The notes under the pieces: model-generated
Databases searched by the model: none
What the model was told of the DNA's origin: nothing
Seen by the model: only the letters and a program-made list of their open reading frames with translations
Position numbers and translations under genes: made by a program
Origin: Taxillus chinensis
Taxonomy: Eukaryota > Streptophyta > Magnoliopsida > Santalales > Loranthaceae
Length of the DNA stretch: 64,000 nt
NCBI GenBank assembly: GCA_023512835.1
Contig: CM042092.1
Span: 46,652,400-46,716,399 of the forward strand
Direction: 5' to 3'
Part shown: in pieces, positions 36,706 through 48,025 of the stretch
Layout of the letters: each line of letters opens with the position of its first letter
Position numbering within the stretch: the stretch's first letter is position 1

Positions 36706-37614
36706 CCTTGACACGGAGTAAGGAATGCTGATATAGAATAAATGATCCGAGTGTTCATTGATACGAAATAAAGAACGCTGATAAGGAATAAGGGATTCGA
36801 GTGTTCATTGACACGGAGTAAGGAACACTGATACGGAATAAGGGATCTAAGTACTTAATTGACATGGAGTAAGCATATAAGGACATAAAGAAAGGAACCT
36901 TGATGCGGAATAAGCATTTGAGTCTTCTATTGGCTCGTAATAAGTCTTCATACTCCAGAATAAGAAGATATTAATCCAATTACTCATTAAGTTAGAACAG
37001 CACATTAAAACTCAAGCACTCGCTGTGTTCTGATGTAAGATAAGATTCGTTGAAAACATTTATATCATCTCACACGTGGATCACTCGGATGCGTGGATGA
37101 AGCCTCAAATGAAATTAGAACTATGCAATGCCAATTTAATACGTTCATACTTCCACTAACTCGAGTCCCACATCCACAGCATTTAAAAGAGAGATACTTT
37201 GGAAGGAGAAGATCATTAATGTAGCTCATCACTCATGAAGGAAGTTTAAATTTCAAGAAGTTTATTCAAGGGATGTATATAAATAAACAGTCGCGGATAC
37301 TTGTAAAAAGGTGCTTAGAAGTTGAATTAACTGTGCTAGAGTGTCAGTTAAGAATACAGAAAGAAAAGTCTTAGAGTGCTACTATAAACAAAGAGAGATA
37401 CTTCTTCAGTAGATGAAAAGCTAGTGAAAATAGCTTTATCTGTTTTCCATTTTGTTGTAATTATCACTTGATAATAAAAAAAATACTTCAACTATATTTG
37501 TTTGTCTTCCGTATTGATTTCATCTTTCAATAAATACTAGTGTTATGCCAAGTAAAAGAAAAGGGATTTTTCAAAGAGCCTATTTACCTCCCTCTAGGCT
37601 CTCAAGGACCAACA
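36706..37614 (+). repeat. Copia B LTR fragment, 5'-truncated, plus orientation
   Basis: Matches the right two thirds of the LTR at 40120-41443: CACGGAGTAAGGA repeats (36706-36930), CTCGCTGTGTTC, ACACGTGGATCACTCGGA, TATA-like GTATATAAATAA (about 37275-37286), and the end CTCAAGGACCAACA at 37614. The LTR start is missing. TATTC occurs on both sides (36701-36705, 37615-37619), which may be chance. Confidence 0.75.
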
Positions 37615-38572
37615 TATTCTTTCCCATTTTTTGGAGTCTGTGTATGTACAACTTGTAAATATGCTAATTTTGGCTGATAATTACACAGTTGATGTGTTTG
37701 TGGAATTTTTTCTTTCCTGAATTTCGGATTCTATGGGTGAACAGGCTATAAAAATAGCAATTTTAGAAATTCAGCTGACGTGCTGGGGAGGACAAAAGCT
37801 GCTGGTTGCTTAAAAACTTAATGATGACATTAGAAAGCTCATGATGACGTCAGAAACCTCATGGAAGGACCCAAAAACCTCCTGGAGGAAGCAAAGAATC
37901 TCATTATGACATTGAAAACCTCATGGAAGCACCCAGAAACCTCCTGAAGCAGTTAAAAATGTAATGATGACATCAGAAAGCTGCTAATGATGTCAGAAAC
38001 CCCGTGGAGCATGCAGAAAATCTCATGATGACGTTAGAAAGCTGCTGATGATGTCAGAAACCTCATTGAAGGACCCCGAAACCTCCTGGAGTGGGAAAAA
38101 ACCTCATGATGACGTTAGAAAGCTACTGATGACGTCAAAAACCTCATGGAAGCACCCAAAAACCTCTTGGAGTAGGCAAAAAACTCATATTGATGTTAGA
38201 AAGCTATTGATGACATCAGAAACCTCCTATAGCAGCTTAAAAACCTCATAATGATGTTAGAAAGCTCTTAATGACGTCAGATACCTTATGAAAGGACTCA
38301 GAAACAGTCTGGAGCAGGCAGAAAACTTCATGATGATGTCACTTGCTGACAACATCATGCTCTTTTTCCAGGCTTGACCAAGATTGACTCAACTATAACT
38401 TTTTCGTTTTTGCTTGGAATCTAGTGAAGTTAAGTGTGTTATTCTCCAAATCTTGAACTCTATCATATGGTATTGGCCTTGGAGTATTTTTAGGTCTTTT
38501 CAAAGGAGTCCCTTTCGGGGCTTCCTAGGTGAGTACAGTCGTGATCCAACCCGATCAAAATGGGGTCCAACA
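37615..38572 (+). repeat. Tat-like Gypsy LTR fragment
   Basis: It ends AAAATGGGGTCCAACA at 38572, exactly where chromovirus RT code starts. The last 170 bases resemble both 58880-59040 and 20690-20912. It contains the minisatellite at 37805-38345. The left limit is uncertain. Confidence 0.6.
37805..38345 (+). repeat. Minisatellite with GATGACGTCAGAAACCTC units
   Basis: About eight degenerate units of roughly 60 or 80 bases. Each contains one or two TGATGACGTCAGAAA segments, an AAACCTCATGGAAG segment and CTCCTGGAGCAG. The two unit lengths alternate, a higher-order pattern. Confidence 0.75.
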
Positions 38573-39416
38573 TCTGCCTCTCGAACTCGTAACTGGTAAT
38601 ATCTTGATCTCAAATCAATCTTTGAGAATCATTGTGTCCCTCTAAACTGGTCAAACAGATTGTGAATCGTCACTAGTGGGTACTTGTTCTTCATTATTAC
38701 TTGATTTAGCTTCCGGTAGTCAATGCATAATTGTAGTGATCCATTTGCTTTCCTTGCAAACAAAATAGGAGCTCCCTAAGGTGAGGTACTCTTCCTTATA
38801 TAACCACGAAATAGTAGGTCATCTACCTGCTTTTTAAGCTCCCTCAGCTCGGTCAACGCCATTTGATACACTACCAACCTAATAGGTCTTGTCTCGGGAA
38901 ATAGCTCTATTGAGAACTCCACTTCCCACTTTAGTGGCAACTACCCAACCTCATCTGGAAAGACATCCAAGAACTGGTCCACCATAGGCGATAGTACCAC
39001 CTTACCCTTCCCCTTGACATTAGCTGCTATCAAACTCACTAACTAGTAAACAATGTCACCCCATCCTTGTTGTAATGGCCCTAACTGACTCGCCTCAGAT
39101 GACCACTTGCCCATGAAAGTACCATGTACCCCTTCAGGAGAGAGAAATGTCACTCGACGCCTGTAACAGTCATTCCTAGCTTCCACTAAAAAACCAATCC
39201 ATCCCTAATATAACATCAAAACCATCAAATTCCATGACGAAGTGGTCACACTAGAGGTCAACACCCCTAAGTGTAACCCTATAATCCCGACACATAAGGT
39301 ATAACTTGACCATACCACCCATCGGCAACACAACCACCAACTGACCCACTTTGTCAGTCTCTAACCCCAAGCTAACCACTGTAGAGCGTGAAATAAAAGA
39401 ATGGGTTGCACTTATT
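38573..39416 (-). pseudogene. pol: Chromovirus protease and RT N-terminal remnant
   Basis: The minus strand, right to left, encodes the protease end (ATHSFISRS near 39405, GFDVILGMDW near 39200) and the RT start ([49 protein letters not shown] near 38580). These are Ty3/Gypsy motifs. The DTG of the protease is missing because an LTR begins at 39417. RT stops after VREAD because an LTR ends at 38572. It is probably part of the same element as 32180-32755 (same strand, order consistent), with the RT catalytic core and RNase H deleted. Frameshifts are present. Confidence 0.78.
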
Positions 39417-40119
39417 GTTAGACCCCATTTTGACTGGGTCGGGTCACGACTATACTTAGCAAGGAAACCCTAAATCATGGACTTCTTTGGTAATACACCA
39501 AAATGCCCCAAGTCTAGAACCAGGTGATAGAGGAGGAAATTTGAAGACCGGCGCACTTAACCGCACTGAATTTGGAGTAGAAACGAAGAAGTTATGGCTA
39601 AGTCAAACTTGGTCAAAACTTAAGAGTCATCATCAATTTAGTGATGTCATCATCATCGTAGTGATGTCATCATTAGCTTAGTGACATCATCACAAGGCTT
39701 GCAATCTCTTCAAAAAGAAAACGTCTAGATACAACGAATCTAAAAAGGGAAATATTAACCAATTAAATTGATCAATTTAAAAGGACCAGTCTCTAAATTA
39801 AATAATTTGATTGATTAATTAATCGATTGATTGATTAATTGAATGAATGATTGATTAATTAATTAATTGATTAATCGATTGATTAAATGATTGATGGATT
39901 AATTGTTTGATTGAATGATTGATTGATTGAATGATTGATGGATTAATTGATTGATTGATTGAATTATTGATGGATTAATTGATTGATTAATTAATTAATT
40001 GGATTAATTGATTGAATGATTGATTGATTGATTTAAATTAGGCAATGTATAAAATTAAAAATATTTGATTAATTGCCTTAGAGAATAAAAAATCTTATTT
40101 GGCTATTTTATTTCAATCA
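39417..40119 (-). repeat. Tat-like Gypsy LTR fragment, inverted relative to 38572
   Basis: Begins TGTTAGACCCCATTTTGAC. Reverse-complemented, its first 55 bases match the end of the fragment at 38572. CCAGGTGATAGA and GAAGAAGTTATGGC match the LTR at 56903-59050 (57133-57210). A repeat of GTGATGTCATCATC lies at 39645-39695. It is cut at 40120 by Copia B copy 3. Confidence 0.65.
39800..40035. repeat. TTGA/TTAA tetranucleotide microsatellite
   Basis: About 235 bases of imperfect ATTGATTGATTAATTAATCG type repeats. Confidence 0.9.
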
Positions 40120-41443
40120 TGTTGGATCGAACCCAGAATTTGGATGATGCTGATAAAACCCTATGTAATTTGGTTTGAGATCTTTTAATGTAATTTCTAA
40201 TATGTTGCAGAAGACAAGTGTTAATTTGGATCTTCACTCATGAGTACAAAGTTAAGGACAGGATATATAATCCTGATCCGGCCAACGTGAGTGTCATCAA
40301 TCAACTTGGTAAATAACCAAGTCATTACAAGATACGGAGTAAGGATTATTAGCGCGGACTAAGCACTTAAAGATATGGACTAAGGAATTCAGGTCTTACA
40401 CTCAAACAGACTAAGAATCCTAGTCTACAACTCGCGCGGAGTAAGAGAGAAATATGCGGAATAAAAAGCTAAGTCTTCCACTCACGCAGACTAAGAACAA
40501 GAAGACACAGAGTAAGGAATTTGAGTCTTTCACTCACACGGAGTAAGGAAGGACTTGTGCGGAATAGGGACCTGAGTCCTTTGTTTCCATGGAGTAAGGA
40601 AAAGAGATGCAGAGTAATGAATCCGAACCTTTACTCAAGCGGAGTAAGGATGCGCTAACACGGAGTAAGCTTTCCGAATCTTTCATTCACACCGGAGTAA
40701 GGAAGCGCTGACACGGAATAAGGATTCAAGTATCAAATTGACACGGAGTAAGAAACCACTGACATGGAATTAGGATCCGAGCTTCATTAACACGGAGTAT
40801 TTAAACTTTACAACAGATTAAGATGACACTGCTCCTACTAATCAGCTCTGCATTCAAAGTCATTAGCTCGCTGTGTCCCAATGTAAGAAAGATCCGTTAA
40901 ACATTTATCATCTTACACGTGGATCACTCGGAGGCGTGGACAAAGCTATTAATGCAATTGGAATCATGCAAAACAATTCAATATGTTTATACTTCCAACA
41001 TCTTGAGCTCCACATCCGCAACAGTTATAGCAGATGTATTTTCTGAGAAGTCTTCAATGCTACACATTGCTCGGAAAATCCTATTCCAAGAATATTTCCT
41101 AGGGATGTCTATATATACTAAGTCTTATATATTTTCAGAGGTGTGTACACGTGAAAGAGCTTAGAGGATTTCATTTTGGCTAGTGTGCGTGTGTTATTGT
41201 AAAACAGAGTGCTACTGTAAACAGAAGTGAGATACTCCTTCAGTAGATCCAAAAGTTTGTACTCAACTTTAATCTACTACAATATGTTGTAATTATCTTG
41301 TGATAATAATAAAAATTACTTCCACTATCTGGTTATCTGCCGCATTGATTTTATCGTTAACCAAATTAAGTGTTGCGCCAAAAAGAGTACGAAGAGTTTT
41401 GAAAGAGCCTATTCACTCCCCTCTATGCTTCTCGGGATCAACA
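40120..41443 (+). repeat. 5' LTR of Copia B copy 3
   Basis: 1324 bases, TGTTGGATCGAACCC to CTCGGGATCAACA. It holds some 20 degenerate units around CGGAGTAAGGA (40330-40800), a conserved block with CACGTGGATCACTCGGA (40914-40932) and a TATA-like CTATATATAC at 41109-41118. Four LTRs of this family occur in the window and all keep the TATA position. Confidence 0.92.
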
Positions 41444-41445
41444 AG

Positions 41446-41455
41446 TGGTATCAGA
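41446..41455 (+). other. Primer-binding site (tRNA-iMet) of Copia B
   Basis: TGGTATCAGA two bases after the LTR end; the continuation AATA differs from the usual GC. Confidence 0.88.
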
Positions 41456-41511
41456 ATAAGTTTTACCTGCTCAACGTAGAGATCCCTCTCCCTCTCTCTC
41501 TTAATACTCAA

Positions 41512-43065
41512 ATGGTCGAAGAAAGCAGTATGGTATTCAATGCTCGCATCAACTCTGGAGGTGCTCAAGAGCCCATCCCCAACCACAGTGGCAGTGACAA
41601 TGTCAACAACGGAGTTCTGGATTTACTCTTACCAAACCACCAAAATTCACATCCGAGCTTTGACTTCATCAGGAGAACCCTATTCCGATGACAATCAGAG
41701 GAAATGGAGTGAGAAGGCCAAAGATAGGTGCTGAACTCACTAATGAGGAAAAAGCCTCGCAGTACGCAAACGAAAAGGCTCTAGCCTATGTTACATTGTC
41801 TTTGGATTCTGAAGCTTTCACAGATGTCCATGGCTGCACAACAGTGAAAGCTGTCTGGGATAAACTGACAATCCTGAGGGAAGTTAGTTCCAAATGCAGA
41901 ACAAGAGGAAGGCGTTCGTCTCAAAGTACAGAAGTGGCTCGAAAGAAGAGGCGAAATCCTCTAATGACGAACCAATGGAGAAGTTGAACATCTGCCTCAT
42001 GGCAAATACTGAGGTACCTTCTATCTCTGAGCTCATGAGTAGATTAGAATCTCTTATTGCTGAACATGATCATGAAAAGAATGAGAGATTAATAATCACT
42101 CAAATGTACCAAGACATGAGTGGTTAGGCTAAGCGTCTTGAATTCATTATTTCTAATCTTGAAAAAGACTTAGCCAGTTTAAGGAGTAAAGAGGTTTGGT
42201 ATCACGATCTTAGAACCGAGAATCATTTACTTAACACCAACCTAAATGGCCTAACTGTAAATCTTAAAAGACTTGAAAATGAGCTTGAAAAGGAAAAGGA
42301 AATAAACTGTAAGTGGGTAAAATTTGGGAAATAACCTCTACGTTTAGAACTGATCCGAATGATACTCGAGTGAAACCTGGCCTAGGCTCCGAAGCATCTA
42401 CTTCCATGTCTGTCACTAAGTGCCCCTCAAATTTTACTCTCAAACTAACCAACCTATATCATGTTAGTACATAACTGTTGGATAGATTTGTTTCAGGTGG
42501 CACCATAGTTTAGGACTATGGAAGTGAGGCTATTACTGCTAATCCTGAGGTAGTAACACCCGTACTAAAAGATGAAGGGAAGGCTGCTGCAGCTAAAGCC
42601 AAAACTGTAGTACCTAGAAAGAAAGGAAAGGCTAAGGTTGACGCATCTAGGGCCAAGAGCGTGTCACCCAATCGCAAAGGATTAGGCCATAGGGAACAGA
42701 GTAGAAAAACTGTTAAACCAAAGAAACCTGTATCCCTTGTTTCTGCTCCGCATCATAGTGTCTGTTTTATCTGTAGAGAAATAGGCCATTATCATTATGA
42801 GTGTTGGAGTCTGTATAATGATTGACTTTGTAATCACGTTCACATTAATAAAGATCAGTTCATCAAAAAGGGTTCTTCTAGCAAATCGAAGTCTAAATCT
42901 CAAAGGAGTAACTCTCCCAAGAAAACCCAAGTAAAAGAAACAACTGACATTAATAAAGTAAAGTCAACATGGAAAGCTAAAGTATCTAACAAAGCAAAAT
43001 CCAAAACTGTTGACACTACTATTGCTTCTCCTAACCGCCCGAAACAAGTTTGGGCACCAAAAGTG
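41512..43065 (+). pseudogene. gag: Copia B gag with internal deletions
   Basis: ATG 41512 starts MVEESSMVF; frame breaks follow near 41690 and 41890. The capsid part EKALAYVTLSLDSEAFTDV and AVWDKL is present. The sequence then jumps to the region after the first zinc knuckle (GRRSSQSTEV corresponds to KAFVSKYNSG of copy 1 in another frame), so the knuckle is deleted. The coiled coil (42010-42300) and the second CCHC, CFICREIGHYHYEC (about 42764-42805), remain. It ends WAPKV then TAA at 43066-43068. A stop near 42126 and frameshifts are also present. Confidence 0.8.
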
Positions 43066-43068
43066 TAA

Positions 43069-44072
43069 TTTATTGTCTTGCAGGAGCATCTTTGGAATTC
43101 ACTCCTAGCCCACATGAAGTCAAAGATAAATCAAAGTAAGTGGAAACTTGATAGCAGATGCTCCGGACATATGATGGGTGATAAGTCTCTACTAGTGGAC
43201 ATTACTGACAAACGAGGACCATCCGTATCATATGGTGACAATAGCAAAGGTAAGACTGTGGGGTATGACACTCTAACCAACGGCTGTGTATCAATTACAA
43301 AACTTGCACTAGTCGAAGGTTTGAAGCATAATTTGTTGTGTGTCAGTAATTTATGTGACACGGGATTCACTGTTTCATTCCTGTCCAACACCTGCACAGT
43401 TAGGGAAAACCTATCTAGAGATATTAAGTTATCCGGATCAAGAGATGGAGACATATATTCAATGATCTTAAGAAATAATTCTTCTAGTCCTGTATGCTTC
43501 CTCATTAAAGCGTCAATTGAAGAAAGTTGGTTATCATACAAGCGTTGCACGCACTTAAATTTTAAAACTCTGTTTAAATTAGCATTGCTTGATTTGGTCA
43601 CTGGCTTGCCCAAACACAAGTATTCCGGAGGCACTCTCTGTCGAGAATGTCAACTTGACAAGCAAATCAAACATAGCTTTAAGAGCAAATCTATTAATTC
43701 TATATATGCTCCCTTATAACTTCTTCATATGGATCTCTGTCGTCTCATTTCTATTGCGTCACTTGCTGGTGCGAGATACACCCTTGTGGTTATCGATGAC
43801 TTCACCAAATATACATGCGTGATGTTCCTAAAATCAAAGGATTAAACCTTTGAACATCTAGTAGATCACTTCAACCAGATAAGTAATTCACAAGGACTAA
43901 GCATCAAATGCATCAGGAGTGATCATGGTATGGAATTTGACTTTTTAGATATGAGGTCATATTGTTTTGAGCAGGGCATTCAGCACGACTCCTCTGCACG
44001 CAGAACTCCACAACAAAAATGAGGTTGCTGAGCGTAAGAATTGCACGTTAGTCGAAGCTGGTAGATTAATGT
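43069..44072 (+). pseudogene. pol: Copia B protease and integrase, first part
   Basis: Open to 43719. The protease motif is LDSRCSGHMM, where the central Gly is Arg, so likely inactive. The pre-integrase zinc domain has YKRCTH instead of HKRCAH (first His lost) and CRECQLDK. The integrase core continues in other frames (VVIDDFTKY near 43790, IRSDHG near 43914) and a one-base insertion occurs near 44020 in NGVAE. It is interrupted at 44073 by the solo LTR within the sequence encoding MLAGAKLPL. Confidence 0.85.
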
Positions 44073-44108
44073 TGTTGGTCCCTAGGAGCCTAGAGGGGCG
44101 GTGAATAG

Positions 44109-46069
44109 TGTCACGCCCCAAATTTCCTTCCCCCTGGAAATGGGTAATGACTGCTCATGCCCGCACCTGAAGGGTCAAGGGAACGGTGTAAACACCAAAG
44201 TGAGGACACCTACCGCGGGTGCTGTCCTATCCCTGTATCACAAGTCATCATGCCAAGGGGCATGTACCTGTTTCCATGCAAAGCACACCACCACAATATA
44301 TACATACTATATTCACAACACAATACATCAATTACATTGCTCAGAGGCTTCAAGCCCTTTTACAACCCACTAGGGAACAAGCTCCCATCAATATAGCCAG
44401 GATACACAGTTCAAACAAACAGAATCTCAAATACAACAAAACAATCAAATGTGTATATATATATATATAAGGCCATACAGCCCCAGCGGCCTACCAACTT
44501 AGCAATTCCGCCTATCGCCTGCTAGGTCCTGCAAAGAACAGTTCATAGGAGGGGTGAGCAAACCACAGCTCAGTAGGGATCAAGTCTCCCCAGGCCCATC
44601 CCACTCAAAAACTATGCATGTCAAGTGGATGCATGTGCTCGTGTAGTGATTTAAGCTAAAACAATAATCATCACCCAGTAAACACGCCTCATACCTCTGC
44701 CTGCACCGGAGGGTAAAGGACACCCGCCACCAGGGCACATGACATACCACACCAGGCAAATGTGAATCTCATCTCAAGGGGTACAGTATAATGATTGTCC
44801 CATACTCAACTAAATCCCCGCGTTTCTGGGGTTCTCATCTCAACTCCCCGCGTTTCTGGGGTCCTCAATATACACATTTCAACATATACAACTCAACAAT
44901 CTCAACTCAATAAACATAACTCAACAAACACAGTACAATTCAGTGAGCTTAACTCAATAAGCACAATTCAACAGATACTCTGCAACTCAACTAGTAAGCT
45001 CATAAACACAACTCAAAGACACAGCTCAGACATACAACTCATTTAGCATACAAAAACTCAACTCAGAATGTAAAACAACAGATAGTCTCAGAACAATCAA
45101 ATCATCATATATAACATCACCTAACTCCTCATGATCCCTAAAGTCTACACATTTCTCACACTCATAGTCTGGATCATCAACAACGTTTCAAAGGAAGCTT
45201 ATCCACCTCAAGGGGAGCCCAAAACAAGTTACAAGTGAAAACCTATTGTCGCGGGCAGAGGCAAATCAACTCAGAACATCATTCTAACCCTCACAGAAGG
45301 TTCAGGGATGATTTTTAGCCAAAAATAAGGTTGCACGTGAAAAGGTCATTCTCACGGGCAGGGGTATTTTAACTCATATGCCTTTAAGGAAGCTTCGCCT
45401 AAAATTTGGGGCAATTTAGAGCAAGAATGAATCTACAAGTGAAAAAGTCATTCTCACGGGCAAGCTCCAAAACCTCTCTTTTGTCATTCTAATCACTTTT
45501 CCCTAAAGGACCAACCTCAAATTCGTTTTAGTTTAGAAGTTATTGAGATTCTAAGTCCGTAAACAGGGTCTAAACCCAACTCTAACCTCACTCTCATTTT
45601 GATTTCCCAATATCAAAGGCCTCAGCCAAACTAGATACAGGGTTTCCCCAAAATTCTTCATCTAAATAATCTCAAGACAATGGGTATACAAATGACCCCT
45701 AACCCAAAAGCACAAATAATCTCACGCAGAAATTCAGAAATTCGGAAAACTCAAACAAAAACCCCAGATCATCCATAGGCTCATGGTGAAATTCAGAAAC
45801 TCAATATATTTAAAAATCTCTTCTCAGTATCCCAAATCATGTCACATAAATTTTGTTTTCTAGAATCTGTAAGAAAGAGATGGCATAGAGACAAACTTGA
45901 AATCCCTACCTCGAAGTCTTGAGAAAAAGAATTTCTCCCAGGAATTAGCTTTCGGCCACCAAGAAGAGATCCTTGATCGCCGGAAATCTCCCTTCTATCC
46001 TCCGGATCGTCTTCTCCTTCTCTTCCTCAGGCCTCAGGCCTCTCTCTCTCCCTTGGCCGGAATTGTCCT

Positions 46070-46111
<42 letters not shown>

Positions 46112-46538
46112 GGGTCGCTGCCAACAATGAGTAAGGTTTGGTTTTCCTTTTTCTCTTTTTTTCCTTTTCTTTTCTCTTATTTTCTTTCTTTTTTTTTTTT
46201 TTTAATAGAAGCCCAAGACCAAATGTAGCCCAATGGTGGTTAAGTAAACCCAAGTGTAGACCCAAGAAGAAAGGCAAAACAGCCCACTCTCTCATATTGG
46301 GTTTTCCCTTGAAGGGAGACCCAAAGCTCAAAATACAAACCCAGGTAATTTAAAAGGGAATATAAAATTATTTGTGAAATCCCGAAAATACCCCTTAGGG
46401 CCTCAAATCCCAAATTTAGTCCAAGTATAGTCAAAATTCTCCGTTTGATGAGCACATCATCGTGCTGATATCCATTTGTTAAAATAAGGTCTCTAACTCA
46501 AGGCTATCTCCAAGGCCCCTCAAATACGGGTCCTTACA
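44109..46538 (-). repeat. 3' LTR of the chromovirus
   Basis: 2430 bases, plus strand TGTCACGCCCC to GGGTCCTTACA. A CT run is at 46076-46107. Pairs with 51774-54214. Confidence 0.95.
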
Positions 46539-46553
46539 TCCTCTCCCCCTTAA
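46539..46553 (-). other. Polypurine tract of the chromovirus
   Basis: Minus strand AAGGGGGAGAGGA directly before LTR start TGTAAGGACC. Confidence 0.88.
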
Positions 46554-46720
46554 AGACTTTTCGTCCTCGAAAAGAAAACTCGGAATGAAAGGAAACAACA
46601 ACCACAATCAATAAAGAGACCTCCAACAACAATCAATACACACTACATGATCATTCAACGATGTCAAAAGAAACAGGTCAAGGTTAATGACTATGTTGAT
46701 GTTTGCCTTCCTCCCCCCCT

Positions 46721-47194
46721 TCAAGGTTGTTCATCCTCGAACAGGTCAGGGTAGTGAGCACGCAGCTCAGCCTCACGTTCCCAAGTCTCTTCCTCCATAC
46801 CTCGGTGTTTCCACAACACCCGAACCAACGGAATAGTCTTACCTCGCAGCTGCTTCACGCGCCTATCCAAAATACGGATTGGTGCCTCAACAATCGTCAC
46901 ATCCTCCCAAATATCCAGGGTACTCCAATCCAGCACATGTGTGGGATCTAGATGGTATTTCCGCAACTGGGATACATGGAAAACATCATGAACTCTGCTC
47001 AAACTCGGAGGTAATGCCAACCTATAAGCAACAGGTCCAACTCTGCTCAAAATCTCGAACGGTCCAATGTATCATGGAGATAACTTGGATCCCTTTCCAA
47101 ATCTCTTATGCCCTCTCCGTGGAGAAACACGAAGAAACACGTGGTCTCCAACCAAAAACTCCAATGGTCAGTGTCGGCGATCCGTATAAGACTT
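46721..47194 (-). pseudogene. pol: Chromovirus integrase C-terminus with chromodomain
   Basis: The open piece 47050-46721 carries the integrase tail ([21 protein letters not shown], here split: [10 protein letters not shown] and [13 protein letters not shown]) and a chromodomain ([35 protein letters not shown]). The domain guides chromoviruses to methylated-histone chromatin in known cases. The upstream part (47194-47051) continues integrase in a shifted frame (WRPRVFLRVSPRRG type). The C-terminal DLFEDEQP ends 180 bases from the polypurine tract. Confidence 0.85.
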
Positions 47195-48025
47195 TTATCT
47201 ACTCTGGGCCATAAGAAGGTGCTGCCTAATTAGTTGGACTTTTGTCATAGCCTCTTGGACCAATTGAGGTCCCAACATAGCTGCCTCTCCAGCTTCTGCC
47301 CAACACAATGGAGACCGACAAGGTCTGCCATACAATGCCTTAAACGGGGCCATCCCTATAGAAGCCCGGTAGGCGTTATTATAGGCAAACTCTACCAAAG
47401 GTAGGTGAGAAGCCCATGATCCCCCAAAATCAAGCACACAAGCTCTCAACAAGTCTTCCAATGTTTGAATGGTCCTCTCTGACTGACCATCAGTCTCAGG
47501 ATGGAAAGCAGTACTCAAATTAAGCCGTGTTTCCAATGCTTCTTGCAAACCTCCCCAAGACCGAGATGTAAACCGCACATCCCTGTCTGAAACAATAGAC
47601 AAAGGCACTTCATCTAATCTCACAATCTCACCAATATACAACTGGCTCAATGTTCTAATGGAGTCTCGCTCCCGAACAGCCAAGAAATGGGCCGATTTAG
47701 TCAATCGGTCTACAATGACCCAAATCATATTCTTCCTCCCAGAAGTGGTAGGAAGTCCTGTCACAAAATCCATGGTAATATGCTCGCACTTCCACTCAGC
47801 CACAGGCAATGGCTGTAACTGACCAGTAGGTCATTGGTGCTCTGCCTTTACTCGTTGACAAGTAAAGCACCTGGAAACAAACTCTGCTATACACCTCTTC
47901 AGTCCTGGCCACCAGAACTGTGCTCGCACGGCATGATACATCTTAGTTCCTCCTAGATGCATAGCCAAACGGGAATGATGAAACTCCCTCAACACATCCT
48001 CACGTAAGGAGGGAGGTACTATCAA
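47195..48025 (-). pseudogene. pol: Chromovirus integrase, zinc and catalytic domains
   Basis: 48025-47831 encodes the HHCC zinc domain (FHHSRLAMHLGG, CIAEFVSRCFTCQRVKAEHQ). A stop follows near 47830, then 47809-47195 holds the core with Asp in ITMDFVTGLP, Asp in IVSDRD and Glu in GQSERTIQTLED. The zinc domain keeps both His and both Cys, and D-D-E is complete. The frame continues without other stops to 47195. Confidence 0.9.
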
